From: Limnohabitans curvus
Lineage (GTDB): Bacteria > Pseudomonadota > Gammaproteobacteria > Burkholderiales > Burkholderiaceae_C
Assembly: GCF_003063475.1 (NCBI RefSeq)
Contig: NZ_NESP01000001.1
Location: forward strand, 2,046,001 to 2,110,000
Direction of reading: 5' to 3'
DNA length: 64,000 nucleotides
The position numbers and the translations under genes are program-made. This document shows positions 17,659 through 26,471 of this stretch, piece after piece. The notes under the pieces were generated by a model. The model was not told where the DNA came from. It saw only the letters and a program-made list of their open reading frames with translations, and made no database searches. Positions within the stretch are counted from its first letter, which is position 1. Each line of letters begins with the position of its first letter.

Positions 17659-18330
17659 ATGCCCCAAACAACAGCTTGTGTTGCAAAGGAACTTGCGCGT
17701 CTGAGCACGGATTGCTCTTTTTTGTTGACGCATTTGATACGTCAAAACGACGATAAGAATGATGATGAAGCTAAAAAAATTCTTTCTTCGATTCTCGATT
17801 TCGTTGGGGCTCATCAAAAACCTCTGCTGAAAGCATCGAATTCAGGTTGGTACAGCGCAGCAGCCCCGAAGATTTTTAATCCAGTAACCAGAACATTCAA
17901 TGGTTCAAGTCATACCAAGGCTGTGTGCTTTACTGAAAGTACCCTTTCAGGGTTGAAAGCGCATCGGGACATGTTTAATGCTAAATACGGTATTGCATTT
18001 GATAGAGATTTGCTCTTTTCAAAAGGGGCAAATCCATGTCTCAACATTCGCGAATCTTTGCTAAAGAAGAGTTTCGTTTGTAATGAAGAGGTTTATGCAC
18101 GATTTGTGTACAACTTCATTCCAGTTGAGCTGCACCCATTTGTAAACATCATTCATGATGGTTTTGATGCAACTCATGAAAGAGAGTGGCGTGTACCGAA
18201 CGACTTATCTTTCGAATTGTGTGAGGTTCTTTTTATTTTTTGCCCAGCTGATGAGTTTGAGTATTTTTCAAAAATTCAGTCGGCAGCTCAACCTATTCTT
18301 TTTGATTTGGCTTGGCTTGACCGTGTGTGA
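17659..18330 (+). CDS. AT-rich gene, abortive-infection/DUF2971-like
   Basis: 223 residues, no signal peptide or membrane helix. The centre (TKAVCFTESTLSGLKAH, then KYGIAFDRDLLFSKGANPCLNI) and the later HEREWRV resemble the conserved core of AbiGi and DUF2971-type proteins: 'CFTE', 'YGI-F-k-----GANP', 'E-EWR'. Family assignment is by eye and function is unknown; some relatives are abortive-infection phage resistance proteins. By eye its codon use is clearly more AT-rich than the genes on both sides, a sign of recent transfer. It sits between the DUF333 lipoprotein and a convergent LysR gene, close to recBCD-zorABC. Confidence 0.6.
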   Translation: MPQTTACVAKELARLSTDCSFLLTHLIRQNDDKNDDEAKKILSSILDFVGAHQKPLLKASNSGWYSAAAPKIFNPVTRTFNGSSHTKAVCFTESTLSGLKAHRDMFNAKYGIAFDRDLLFSKGANPCLNIRESLLKKSFVCNEEVYARFVYNFIPVELHPFVNIIHDGFDATHEREWRVPNDLSFELCEVLFIFCPADEFEYFSKIQSAAQPILFDLAWLDRV

Positions 18331-18352
18331 CTTTTTAAAATCAAAGAGTTTT

Positions 18353-19267
18353 TCAGCGCTTAAACGCTGCCGCTACAAAATCAATCAACGCTTTTACCCG
18401 CACCGAGGTGCGGTGGCGTTCTGCGTAGATGGCATATATGTCGGCATCGGGGCTGTTGTAGCTGGGTAGCAGCTGCACCAGTTTGCCTGACTGCACATAT
18501 TTCTCTACATCCCATTGCGCGCGCAGCAGCACGCCGTGGCCGTCGAGTGCCCAGTTCAGCGCCACGCCGCCATCGTTGGTGGTGAGGTTGCCGCGAATTT
18601 TCACGCTCTCGGTTTGTTGTTCTTTGGCTTTGCCCTTGGCGGTGGTGAAGCGCCACAGGCCATAGGCTTCGTCGCCTTGGCGTATGCCAATGCAGTTGTG
18701 CTTTACCAACTCCGACGGCGTTTTGGGTGTGCCAAATTTTTTCAAGTACGCAGGCGAGGCCACCACCACGCGTTGGTTGGCCGCAATGAAACGCGCAATC
18801 GAGCGCGAGTCGGGCGGGTTGCCAAAGCGAAAGCAAATGTCAAATGCATCGTCGCCACTGGGCGGTGGGTTGACCGAGAGCTGCAACTGCACATCCACCT
18901 TGGGGTGCAGGCGCGTGAACTGCGAGATGAGTGGCGCAATGTGGCTGCGGCCAAAACCCAGTGTGGCGTTCACGCGCAGCAGGCCTTGCGGTGCAGCGGT
19001 GGCACCCAGCAAGTGGGTTTCAAGACCTTCGATGTCGCCCATGATTTTGCGGGCGTAGTCCAAATACACCTCACCCTCGGGCGTGAGGCCCATGCGCCGT
19101 GTGGTGCGGTTGACCAAGGGAATACCTAAGCGCGATTCCATCAACCCCAAGTGGCGGCTGACCGCTGCGGTAGAAATGCCTTGCTCGCGTGCTGCTGCAC
19201 TGAGCGAGCCTGCGTTGGCCAGCGCGATGAAAAAGCCTAAGTCGGCAGGGCTGATGAGCTTGGTCAT
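18353..19267 (-). CDS. LysR-family regulator
   Basis: 304 residues. The N-terminal winged helix-turn-helix is ADLGFFIALANAGSLSAAAR with ISTAAVSRHLGLMESRLGI and TRRMGLTPEG. The C-terminal part is the usual two-lobed effector domain. It resembles the DmlR/TtdR group that responds to dicarboxylates. It diverges from bug-ttdA-ttdB, so it most likely activates this tartrate unit in response to its substrate. An inverted repeat in the 96-bp intergenic region may be its site. Confidence 0.9.
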   Translation of the reverse strand: MTKLISPADLGFFIALANAGSLSAAAREQGISTAAVSRHLGLMESRLGIPLVNRTTRRMGLTPEGEVYLDYARKIMGDIEGLETHLLGATAAPQGLLRVNATLGFGRSHIAPLISQFTRLHPKVDVQLQLSVNPPPSGDDAFDICFRFGNPPDSRSIARFIAANQRVVVASPAYLKKFGTPKTPSELVKHNCIGIRQGDEAYGLWRFTTAKGKAKEQQTESVKIRGNLTTNDGGVALNWALDGHGVLLRAQWDVEKYVQSGKLVQLLPSYNSPDADIYAIYAERHRTSVRVKALIDFVAAAFKR

Positions 19268-19279
19268 ATCTTTAGCTTT

Positions 19280-19320
19280 AGGTTAACAATGCTTTGAATA
19301 TAGCGCTGAATTTTTAACCT
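19280..19320. promoter_or_regulatory. Candidate LysR operator
   Basis: AGGTTAA (19280-19286) and TTAACCT (19314-19320) form an exact inverted repeat with 27 bases between, inside the divergent lysR/bug promoter region. Spaced dyads are usual for LysR regulators. Confidence 0.4.
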
Positions 19321-19363
19321 TGAAAAATTTACAGTTGTTTCCAACAAACAAAAGGAGACAGGC

Positions 19364-20332
19364 ATGTTGAGCAAATTCAAAAAGCAAATGTGGGTGGCTG
19401 CCCTATGTGGCGCAGCAGGCTTGGCGCAGGCCCAGGCGTGGCCTAGCAAGACCATCACCATCGTCGTGCCGTTCCCGCCCGGTGGCACGACCGATGTGTT
19501 GGCTCGCGCGGTGTCCACCAAGCTTTCGGCCAATTTGGGCCAAACCGTCATCGTGGACAACAAGCCCGGCGCAGGTGCCACTTTGGGTGCGGCGCAAGTG
19601 GCCAAGGCCAATGCCGATGGCTACACCTTGCTGATGGGCGCCGTGCACCACACCATCGCCACCAGTGTGTACAAGGGCCTGACCTACAGCTTTGACAAAG
19701 ACTTCGCACCCATTACTACCGTGGCCTTGGTGCCCAACGTGTTGGTGGTCAATGCCAAGTCGCCCTACAACAGCGTGAAAGACCTCGTGGCCGCAGGCAA
19801 GACCACACCCGACAAGCTGGCCTACGGTTCCAACGGCAATGGCACAGCACAACACATGATTGGCACGCAGTTTCAAATCGTGTCGGGTGCGCAAGTGCTG
19901 CACGTGCCCTACAAAGGCAGCGCACCCTTGACCACCGATTTGTTGGGCGGCCAAGTGGACATGTCGTTTGACACCGTCACGCCTGTGTTGCCTTTCATCA
20001 AAGAAGGCAAGTTAAAGCCATTGGCGGTGACCACAGCCAAGCGTTCTTCGGCTTTGCCGAATGTGCCCACGTTGCAAGAGGCAGGTGTGCCTGGCATCGC
20101 GATTGGTACTTGGTTTGGTTTGTTGGCGCCTGCTGCCACGCCTAAAGATGTGGTGCAAAAACTCAACACCGAAATTGTGAAGATCATCAACACGCCTGAT
20201 TTCAAGAAGCAAATGTTGGACATCGGCGCAGAGCCCATCGGCAACAAGCCAGACGAGATGGCCAAACAAATCAAAGAAGAAACCGAAAAGTTTGCTGGCT
20301 TAGTCAAAGCAGGCAAGGTCACGCTCGACTGA
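19364..20332 (+). CDS. Bug/TctC-type periplasmic binding protein (tartrate-linked)
   Basis: 322 residues with a Sec signal peptide (cleavage probably after AQAQA). The mature start WPSKTITIVVPFPPGGTTDVLAR is the diagnostic Bug-family motif that contacts a carboxylate through water. A consensus AAAGGAG precedes the ATG. It stands immediately upstream of ttdA and ttdB, so tartrate or a related hydroxydicarboxylate is the likely ligand. The TctA/TctB membrane partners are absent from the window, as is common for Bug proteins in Burkholderiales. Confidence 0.92.
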   Translation: MLSKFKKQMWVAALCGAAGLAQAQAWPSKTITIVVPFPPGGTTDVLARAVSTKLSANLGQTVIVDNKPGAGATLGAAQVAKANADGYTLLMGAVHHTIATSVYKGLTYSFDKDFAPITTVALVPNVLVVNAKSPYNSVKDLVAAGKTTPDKLAYGSNGNGTAQHMIGTQFQIVSGAQVLHVPYKGSAPLTTDLLGGQVDMSFDTVTPVLPFIKEGKLKPLAVTTAKRSSALPNVPTLQEAGVPGIAIGTWFGLLAPAATPKDVVQKLNTEIVKIINTPDFKKQMLDIGAEPIGNKPDEMAKQIKEETEKFAGLVKAGKVTLD

Positions 20333-20362
20333 GCGCCCACCCATTTACCAAAGGAGTTCCCC

Positions 20363-21262
20363 GTGAACAAAGAAACAGCAGTAGCAGACCTGACCCATGT
20401 GATGGCGAAGTTCACGTCATACATCGGCAAGCGCTTGCCCACCGACGTGACCGAAAAGCTGGGTGAGTTGCGTGAGAAAGAAGTCAACTTCTTGGCCAAA
20501 GAGGTGTACGAGTCCATGCGTCAAAACCAAGACGCCGCCGACAAGTTAGACCGCCCGAGCTGCCAAGACACCGGCGTCATTCAATACTTCCTCACCGCAG
20601 GTTCTAACTTTCCATTGTTGGGTGAGCTGGAAGAAATTTTGTTGGGCGCCACACAAGGCGCTACCAAAGACGGCCCACTGCGCCACAACGCGGTGGAGAC
20701 CTTTGTCGAGAAAAACACAGGCACCAACACCGGTTCAAAAATTCCATGGCTCGATTGGGAAATCGTGCCCGGTGACGACAGCGTCATCATCGATGTGTAC
20801 ATGGCAGGTGGCGGTTGCACCTTGCCGGGTGCCGCCAAAGTATTGATGCCCGGCCAAGGCTACGAAGGTGTGGCCGAGTTTGTGTTTGACGTCATCACCT
20901 CACGCGGTGTGAATGCTTGCCCACCTTTGTTGGTTGGTGTGGGGGTGTCTACCTCGGCTGAAACCGCGGCACGTTTGTCGAAGAAAGCCATTCTTCGCCC
21001 CGTGACCTCGCGCCACAGCAACGACAACGCTGCCTTGATGGAAGAGCTGTTGACCGATGGCTTAAACGAATTGGGCTTGGGCCCTCAAGGCTTGACGGGT
21101 AACAACAGTGTGATGGGCGTGAACATCGAGTCATCTGCACGTCACCCATCCACCATTGGTGTGGCGGTATCCACCGGCTGCTGGGCGCACCGTCGCGGCA
21201 AGATCAAGATCAATGCCGATATGTCTTACGAAATCATTTCGCACAAAGGATTCACGCTGTGA
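20363..21262 (+). CDS. ttdA: L(+)-tartrate dehydratase alpha subunit / class I fumarase alpha
   Basis: 299 residues, strongly similar throughout to E. coli TtdA (303). Landmarks are DRPSCQDTG (Cys67), [33 protein letters not shown] and [19 protein letters not shown]. The conserved cysteines coordinate the oxygen-sensitive 4Fe-4S cluster. With TtdB it dehydrates L-tartrate to oxaloacetate; related pairs hydrate fumarate, and sequence reading alone cannot settle the substrate. The upstream Bug protein supports tartrate. The stop overlaps the ttdB start (GTGA). Confidence 0.93.
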   Translation: MNKETAVADLTHVMAKFTSYIGKRLPTDVTEKLGELREKEVNFLAKEVYESMRQNQDAADKLDRPSCQDTGVIQYFLTAGSNFPLLGELEEILLGATQGATKDGPLRHNAVETFVEKNTGTNTGSKIPWLDWEIVPGDDSVIIDVYMAGGGCTLPGAAKVLMPGQGYEGVAEFVFDVITSRGVNACPPLLVGVGVSTSAETAARLSKKAILRPVTSRHSNDNAALMEELLTDGLNELGLGPQGLTGNNSVMGVNIESSARHPSTIGVAVSTGCWAHRRGKIKINADMSYEIISHKGFTL

Positions 21263-21867
21263 AGAAAATTCTCACCACCCCCATCAAAGACGAAGACCTG
21301 GAGTCGTTGAACATCGGTGACGTGGTGTACCTCACAGGTACGCTGGTCACTTGCCGCGATGTAGCGCACCGCCGATTGATTGAGCTGGGCCGCGAGCTGC
21401 CCGTCAACTTAGAAGGCGGCGCGATTTTTCATGCGGGCCCCATCGTGCGCCAAAAAGAAAACGGCGAATACGAAATGGTGTCCATTGGCCCCACCACCAG
21501 CATGCGCATGGAAAAGTTTGAAAAGGAATTCATCAAACGCACTGGCGTTAAATTGATTGTGGGTAAGGGCGGCATGGGCCCTGAAACACAAGCGGGCTGC
21601 ATGGAAAACAAAGCGGTGCATGCCATCTTCCCAGGCGGCTGCGCTGTGTTGGCCGCCACGCAAGTGGAGAAGATTGAAGCCGCAGAGTGGACTGACCTAG
21701 GCATGCCCGAAACCTTGTGGGTCAACCGCGTGAAAGAGTTTGGCCCCTTGATCATCTCGATTGACACCAAAGGTAAAAACTTGATTGAAGAAAACAAAGC
21801 GGTGTTCAACGAAAAGAAGAAACCGATTCTTGAGCGCATCAACCAACAAATTCGCTTCATCAAATAA
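21259..21867 (+). CDS. ttdB: L(+)-tartrate dehydratase beta subunit
   Basis: 202 residues against 201 in E. coli TtdB, matching from the first residues ([12 protein letters not shown]) through [47 protein letters not shown] and [14 protein letters not shown]. It starts at GTG overlapping the ttdA stop by four bases, which implies coupled translation of the heteromeric enzyme. A bidirectional terminator follows. Confidence 0.94.
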   Translation: MKKILTTPIKDEDLESLNIGDVVYLTGTLVTCRDVAHRRLIELGRELPVNLEGGAIFHAGPIVRQKENGEYEMVSIGPTTSMRMEKFEKEFIKRTGVKLIVGKGGMGPETQAGCMENKAVHAIFPGGCAVLAATQVEKIEAAEWTDLGMPETLWVNRVKEFGPLIISIDTKGKNLIEENKAVFNEKKKPILERINQQIRFIK

Positions 21868-21884
21868 GCGAATTCACAGCCAAA

Positions 21885-21912
21885 GAAAAATCCACCCTTG
21901 GGTGGCTTTTTT
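21885..21912. terminator. Terminator between ttdB and convergent bug gene
   Basis: CCACC (21892-21896) pairs with GGTGG (21901-21905) and is flanked by A5 upstream and T6 downstream, so it can act on both strands. Confidence 0.75.
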
Positions 21913-21913
21913 G

Positions 21914-22918
21914 TTAAACGCCTTCAGGCTTGATTTGTGCCCGCGCGATGACGGGCTTCCAACGCGCTTGTTCGACTTTGATGAAAGCTTCAAACTCGGC
22001 GCGCGTGTTGCCCACGGCCAGTGCGGTGTCTTGGCTGAGTTTGTCGTGCACGATTTTTCCGCGCGCGGCAGCGATGGCTTCTTTCTCCAGTTTTTCAAGG
22101 TGTGCTTTAGGCATCTTGCTGGGGGCCATCAAGCCGTACCACTGCGTCATCTCGAAGCCTTTGAAGCCTTGCTCTGCCACGGTGGGTACATCGGGCAACA
22201 AAGGCAAGCGTGTGCTGCTGCCCGTGGCAATGCACCGCAGCTTGCCTGCTTTGATGAACTGCAACAGCGCAGGTGCGCCAACCGCTGCGGCTTGCAAGCG
22301 ACCGGCCATCAAATCAGTCAGCATGGGGCCCGTACCACGGTAAGGCACGTGCAGCACAAAAATGTCCGCTGCCATCTTCAGATATTCAAACGCCAAGTGG
22401 CCTGCGCTGCCGTTGCCTGCAGAGCCGTAGTTGAGTTTGCCGGGGTTGGCTTTGGCGTAGGCCACAAACTCTTTGAGGTTCTTCACAGGCAGGTCGGGAT
22501 GCACCACGTACAAGCTGGGCACTTTGGAAATCAGTGTGATGGGCGTGAAGTCTTTGTTCACGTCATACGACAGCTTCGGGAAGATGTAGGGGTTGACCGC
22601 CAAGGTGCCGATGTGGCCCAAGACGAGGGTGTGTTCGTCAGTTGCGTTGGCCACCTCTTGCATGGCAATGTTGCCTGCGCCGCCGGGTTTGTTGTCCACA
22701 AACACGTTTTGGCCCACCGTCTTGGCCATTTCGCCAGCCAAGGCGCGCGCCACAATTTCAGAGCTGCCGCCCGGTGCAAACGGCACCACCAAACGCAAAG
22801 GTTTGCTAGGCCACGCAGCCTCTGCGTGTGCGAGTACCGGCGACAGGCCGAGCGCAGATGCTGCGGTGCTGGCCAACAGTTGGCGTCGATTGAGCGATGA
22901 GGTGTGCAGGTCGTTCAT
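21914..22918 (-). CDS. Bug/TctC-type periplasmic binding protein
   Basis: 334 residues. The signal region holds two arginines (LNRRQLLAST) and could use the Tat route. The mature protein starts AWPSKPLRLVVPFAPGGSSEIVARAL, the Bug signature. It shows the family's two-lobe architecture to the C-terminus. It lies 17 bp downstream of a second bug gene and is presumably co-transcribed with it and the upstream GntR gene. The ligand is unknown; a (hydroxy)carboxylate or lactone-related acid is plausible given the neighbouring amidohydrolase. Confidence 0.9.
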   Translation of the reverse strand: MNDLHTSSLNRRQLLASTAASALGLSPVLAHAEAAWPSKPLRLVVPFAPGGSSEIVARALAGEMAKTVGQNVFVDNKPGGAGNIAMQEVANATDEHTLVLGHIGTLAVNPYIFPKLSYDVNKDFTPITLISKVPSLYVVHPDLPVKNLKEFVAYAKANPGKLNYGSAGNGSAGHLAFEYLKMAADIFVLHVPYRGTGPMLTDLMAGRLQAAAVGAPALLQFIKAGKLRCIATGSSTRLPLLPDVPTVAEQGFKGFEMTQWYGLMAPSKMPKAHLEKLEKEAIAAARGKIVHDKLSQDTALAVGNTRAEFEAFIKVEQARWKPVIARAQIKPEGV

Positions 22919-22935
22919 AGGTTTCTTTCAACAAT

Positions 22936-23934
22936 TTATTCGGTGGTGATGCCACGCTCCTTGATGACGTGGCTCCACAGGTTGATTTGTTGCTCAATGA
23001 ATTTCTTGGCTTGCTCAGGCGAACCTTTTTGAATGTCGCCGCCCAGCTGCGCCACACGTGCTTTGACTTCGGGCGATTCCAGCGCTTGTTGGAATGCAGC
23101 GGCCAATTTGTTCACCACAGGTTCGGGTGTGTTGGCAGGGGCGAACACGGCGTTCCACTCGTAAATCTCTGCGCCTTTCAACCCAGACTCGGCCAATGTA
23201 GGGACATCGGGCAAGATGGGCGAACGTTTGGCCGATGTCACCGCCAGCGCTTTGAGCTTGCCCGACTGCACATGTTGCAGTGTGGAGGCTAAGTTGCCAA
23301 AGAACAGAGGCACTTGACCGCCAATCACATCATTCAAGGCAGGGCCACCGCCTTTGTAGGGCACGTGCACCATGTCAACTTTGGCTGCAGACTCAAACAA
23401 TGCGCCTGCCAGATGCTGGGCAGATCCGTTGCCCGAGGAGGCATACGACACCGCATCTTTGCTTTTGCGAGCAGCCGCGGTTAGCTCTGAAATATTTTTG
23501 GCAGGAAAGTTGGCGTTGACCAACACCACGTTTGGAAACAAAGCCACCACGCCAATGGGTTTGAAGGCTTTGAGGCTGTCATAGGGCAGCTTGGGGTACA
23601 GGGCTGGATTGGCTGAAAAAGAGGAGGCATCCAACATCAGTGTGTAGCCATCGGGTGTGGCTTTGGCCACCGCAGATGCGCCAATTTGGCCACTTGCGCC
23701 AGGCTTGTTCTCGATGATCACGGGCTGACCCAAGGCTTCACCCATCTTGGGTGCAATGAGGCGAGCCATGGCATCCGCGCCGCCGCCCGGTGGGTAAGTG
23801 ACCACCAAGGTGACGGGTTTGTTGGGGAACGCGGTCTGTGCCATGGCTGGTGTTGCTACGCCGTGCAAAGCCCATGATGCCAAGGCCAACGTTGTCAGTG
23901 CATGGCGGCGAATAAGGGGTGTGTTGTGACGCAT
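22936..23934 (-). CDS. Bug/TctC-type periplasmic binding protein
   Basis: I start at the ATG at 23934 (332 residues) because AAAGGAG lies at ideal spacing; a reading 31 residues longer has no support. The signal peptide ends around ATPAMAQTA, followed by FPNKPVTLVVTYPPGGGADAMARL, the Bug motif. It sits between the GntR regulator and another bug gene on the same strand. Two adjacent paralogues suggest recognition of two related acids. No membrane transport partner is nearby. Confidence 0.9.
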   Translation of the reverse strand: MRHNTPLIRRHALTTLALASWALHGVATPAMAQTAFPNKPVTLVVTYPPGGGADAMARLIAPKMGEALGQPVIIENKPGASGQIGASAVAKATPDGYTLMLDASSFSANPALYPKLPYDSLKAFKPIGVVALFPNVVLVNANFPAKNISELTAAARKSKDAVSYASSGNGSAQHLAGALFESAAKVDMVHVPYKGGGPALNDVIGGQVPLFFGNLASTLQHVQSGKLKALAVTSAKRSPILPDVPTLAESGLKGAEIYEWNAVFAPANTPEPVVNKLAAAFQQALESPEVKARVAQLGGDIQKGSPEQAKKFIEQQINLWSHVIKERGITTE

Positions 23935-23960
23935 GTCGTGTCTCCTTTGAATATATGTGT

Positions 23961-24701
23961 TTACTGCAGTTGCGTGGTGTACTTGAACGAGAACGCATCG
24001 CCACGTGTGGTGCGCAATTCGACGCAACGCCCGGCCATGTCAAACGCTTGGCGTTCGACCTGTACACATGGGTGTGCAGCTGCCAGTTTGAGTCGTTTGG
24101 CTTGGGTGGCGTTGAGCTGCGAGAAGCTCAGGCTGTCTTGTGTTTTTTGAATCACGATGCCGCAGCGTTGTTGGTACATGGGGTAGAGCAAGTCGTCCCA
24201 TACCTCCGTGTCAGACTCCGCCAGTTTTCCAAAAAGTGGCAGCGGCAAGACGATGGTTTCGAGTAAACAAGGCTCGCCGCTCAAACTGCGTAAGCGTTCA
24301 AGGTGCAGTACTTGAGCATCTGGCGGCAGGCCAAAAACGCTGGCCTCTTGTGAGGTGGCACGCCGCAAGCGGCTGGACAGGATGCGTGATTGCGGGGTTT
24401 CGCTGCTGCCATCATCGACACCACGAAAGCGAAAAAAACGCATCATCGATGCGCCGTCCACCCCTTTGGTCACAAAGGTGCCTTTGCCGTGACGGCGTTG
24501 CAGCACGCCATCTTCCACCAGCAATGACAGGGCTTGTCGGATGGTTCCCAGTGCCACGCCGTAGCTTTGGGCCAGCGCTGATTCCGCTGGAATCATGTCG
24601 CCTGGTGCCCATTCACCTTGCAAGATGCGATCGCGCAAAGCCAGGGCGAGTTTGCCGTATCGGCTCTGGCCAGGTGTTTGGGTGAGGGTTGCGGTACTCA
24701 T
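23961..24701 (-). CDS. GntR-family regulator, UTRA (HutC) type
   Basis: 246 residues. The winged helix-turn-helix lies at about 16-80 (YGKLALALRDRILQGEWAPGDMIPAESALAQ, GTIRQALSLLVEDGVLQRRHGKGTFV), followed by a UTRA-type ligand domain (LHLERLRSLSGEPCLLETIVLPLPLF). Such regulators are usually repressors released by the pathway substrate. It diverges from an amidohydrolase with a perfect palindrome in the 30-bp gap and precedes two bug genes, so it probably controls both directions. Confidence 0.92.
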   Translation of the reverse strand: MSTATLTQTPGQSRYGKLALALRDRILQGEWAPGDMIPAESALAQSYGVALGTIRQALSLLVEDGVLQRRHGKGTFVTKGVDGASMMRFFRFRGVDDGSSETPQSRILSSRLRRATSQEASVFGLPPDAQVLHLERLRSLSGEPCLLETIVLPLPLFGKLAESDTEVWDDLLYPMYQQRCGIVIQKTQDSLSFSQLNATQAKRLKLAAAHPCVQVERQAFDMAGRCVELRTTRGDAFSFKYTTQLQ

Positions 24702-24710
24702 GGTTTGAAA

Positions 24711-24722
24711 CTAGACATCTAG
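24711..24722. promoter_or_regulatory. Palindromic GntR operator candidate
   Basis: CTAGACATCTAG is a near-perfect dyad (CTAGA-CA-TCTAG) between the gntR start and the amidohydrolase start. It abuts the GAGG ribosome-binding site of the latter, and a further CTAGA half-site lies at 24727-24731. Its position would allow repression of both genes. Confidence 0.55.
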
Positions 24723-24731
24723 AGGACTAGA

Positions 24732-25550
24732 ATGTACACCATGAATTCGATAAGGTCAAAAAATTGGGTAGACACCCACTTTCATGTGTTCAATGCGGGC
24801 GAGGCCGTTGCAGTCGCACGCTATGTGCCGCAGTACACCGCTGCACTGCAAGATTGGATGGCACTTGCGCAAGGCGTTGGCGTGACGCGAGGCGTGTGCG
24901 TGCAACCTAGTTTTTTGGGTGTTGACAACCACTTGATGCTCCAAGCTTTAAAGGCGCACCCCGAGGTGTTGCGTGGTGTGGCCGTGTTGGCTGCGGACAC
25001 ACCTGCCGATGAATTAAATGCTTTGCATACGGCTGGCGTGCGCGGCATACGCCTGAACTTGGCAGGGGTCTCGCACGATGTGGCTGCGTGGACACGCGCA
25101 GACCGCCTGTGGCGAACCCTGCATGAATTAGGCTGGCACTTAGAAGTACACACCGACCAAGGCGCATTACCTGAGGTTTTGAGGCAGCTGCCATCGGACA
25201 TCCCTCTGGTGGTCGATCACATGGCCAAACCGATTGCAGCGCGAGCCATGGATGCCAGCATTGCGGCTGTGGTGCGACGCGCACAACACACCGCGACCTA
25301 CGTCAAGCTCAGTGGCGCGTATCGCCTCGGTGGCGTGGATGCGGCGAGTCTTGCCCATCTGTGGTTGCACGAGCTGGGGCCTGCTGCATTGCTGTGGGGC
25401 AGTGATTGGCCTTGTACCAACCACGAACACTTGGCCACCTATGACGTGTTGTTTGCCGCACTCAGCGCATGGGTTGGGCCTCAGCATCTGGACGATGTGC
25501 TGAGCCACAACCCACAGCGGCTTTATTGGGATGTGCCTGTCGGCGCCTAA
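24732..25550 (+). CDS. Metal-dependent amidohydrolase (PDC-lactonase-like)
   Basis: 272 residues of the amidohydrolase-2 TIM-barrel type. It shows the N-terminal metal motif VDTHFHVF, the VDHMAKP segment in the middle, and WGSDWPCTNHE near the C-terminus with the terminal Asp. Relatives hydrolyse lactones such as 2-pyrone-4,6-dicarboxylate or sulfomuconolactone; I cannot assign the substrate. The ATG at 24732 follows GAGG by six bases; a second ATG at 24741 is possible. Its stop overlaps the stop of the convergent GntR gene. Context points to catabolism of a carboxylate imported with the Bug proteins. Confidence 0.85.
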   Translation: MYTMNSIRSKNWVDTHFHVFNAGEAVAVARYVPQYTAALQDWMALAQGVGVTRGVCVQPSFLGVDNHLMLQALKAHPEVLRGVAVLAADTPADELNALHTAGVRGIRLNLAGVSHDVAAWTRADRLWRTLHELGWHLEVHTDQGALPEVLRQLPSDIPLVVDHMAKPIAARAMDASIAAVVRRAQHTATYVKLSGAYRLGGVDAASLAHLWLHELGPAALLWGSDWPCTNHEHLATYDVLFAALSAWVGPQHLDDVLSHNPQRLYWDVPVGA

Positions 25551-26305
25551 TTTGTACCTGCGCGGCGCAAGGCGCTGACGCGGCGGTGTTCGTCCAGCGC
25601 ATTGTTTTCAATGCTTTCGCGGATGTAAACACTGTGTTCTTTGGCGGCGGCGCTGGCTTTGTCCGCTTTGTTGGCTTTGATGGCTTTCCAAATGGTGCGG
25701 TGCTGTGTGCGCAGTTGGTCCCATTGCGCGGGGCGCGTGTGGGAGTGTTTGAGGTTGTTGCTCACGTGGTCATGGATGACGCGCATCAAACTGGCGGTGA
25801 GGTGACCAATCAGCACGTTGTGCGATGTCTCGGCAATGGCTTGGTGAAACGCCACATCCGCAGCGATGGATTTGTCGAGGTCTTTGCTGGCATAGGCTTC
25901 ATCTAATGCTGCAAAGGCTTTGTCGAGGCGGACCATGTCCACATCGGTGGCGCGCTGGGCTGCTAGTTCAGCGGCTTGGGCTTCTAGCATTTCACGAACT
26001 TCCAAAATGTCTCGATGCAGCACGGGGTGGTCTTTGACCATGTCTTGCCATGGGTCCACAAACGGTGCGTCGAGTTTGTTGGTGACGGTGGTGCCGCCGC
26101 CGTGGCGTGTGATGAGCAAGCCCTTGGCGACCAACTTTTGAATGGCTTCGCGGATGGAGGGACGAGACACGCCAAAGTCTTCAGCAAGTTTGCGTTCGGA
26201 GGGGATGCGATCGCCCGGACGCAGCGCACCATCCAGAATTTGGCTCTCAATTTCGTTGACCACGCTATCGGCCAAACGAACAACAGGGGATGACAGTGGT
26301 GCCAT
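25547..26305 (-). CDS. GntR-family FCD regulator of lactate permease
   Basis: 252 residues starting at the ATG at 26305 (MAPLSSPVVRLAD). The longer reading from 26329 would begin with TTG inside the operator region. The helix-turn-helix is at about 10-75 (IPSERKLAEDFGVSRPSIREAIQKLVAKGLL) and the C-terminal FCD domain carries the metal-binding His/Asp pattern (AADVAFHQAIAETSHN, HRTIWKAI). It resembles LldR/PdhR. It faces the lactate permease, and TGGTAAGACCA lies 13 bases upstream of its start, which supports autorepression and lactate-responsive control. Confidence 0.92.
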   Translation of the reverse strand: MAPLSSPVVRLADSVVNEIESQILDGALRPGDRIPSERKLAEDFGVSRPSIREAIQKLVAKGLLITRHGGGTTVTNKLDAPFVDPWQDMVKDHPVLHRDILEVREMLEAQAAELAAQRATDVDMVRLDKAFAALDEAYASKDLDKSIAADVAFHQAIAETSHNVLIGHLTASLMRVIHDHVSNNLKHSHTRPAQWDQLRTQHRTIWKAIKANKADKASAAAKEHSVYIRESIENNALDEHRRVSALRRAGTN

Positions 26306-26317
26306 ATATTTGAAAAG

Positions 26318-26328
26318 TGGTAAGACCA
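26318..26328. promoter_or_regulatory. FCD-GntR operator TGGT-N3-ACCA
   Basis: TGGTAAGACCA matches exactly the TGGTNNNACCA consensus known for LldR, PdhR and related FCD regulators. It lies between the divergent regulator and lactate permease genes. Confidence 0.75.
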
Positions 26329-26471
26329 AATTATTGGCTGAATTAGAAGTATTCGTCCCCGAAGAAGCCCTATAACAGGGTAATTACCTAGCTCTTAGCC
26401 CGTATCCAGCTTCTTACACTATGGATAAGTGGTATTACCAATTTTTGATTCAACGTTTCAAGGAGAAGAGT

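Noticed and set aside
21785..22900. 371-codon plus-strand open frame opposite a bug gene
   Set aside because: Antisense composition (many His, Cys, Phe) and no recognisable domain; the Bug reading on the other strand is certain.
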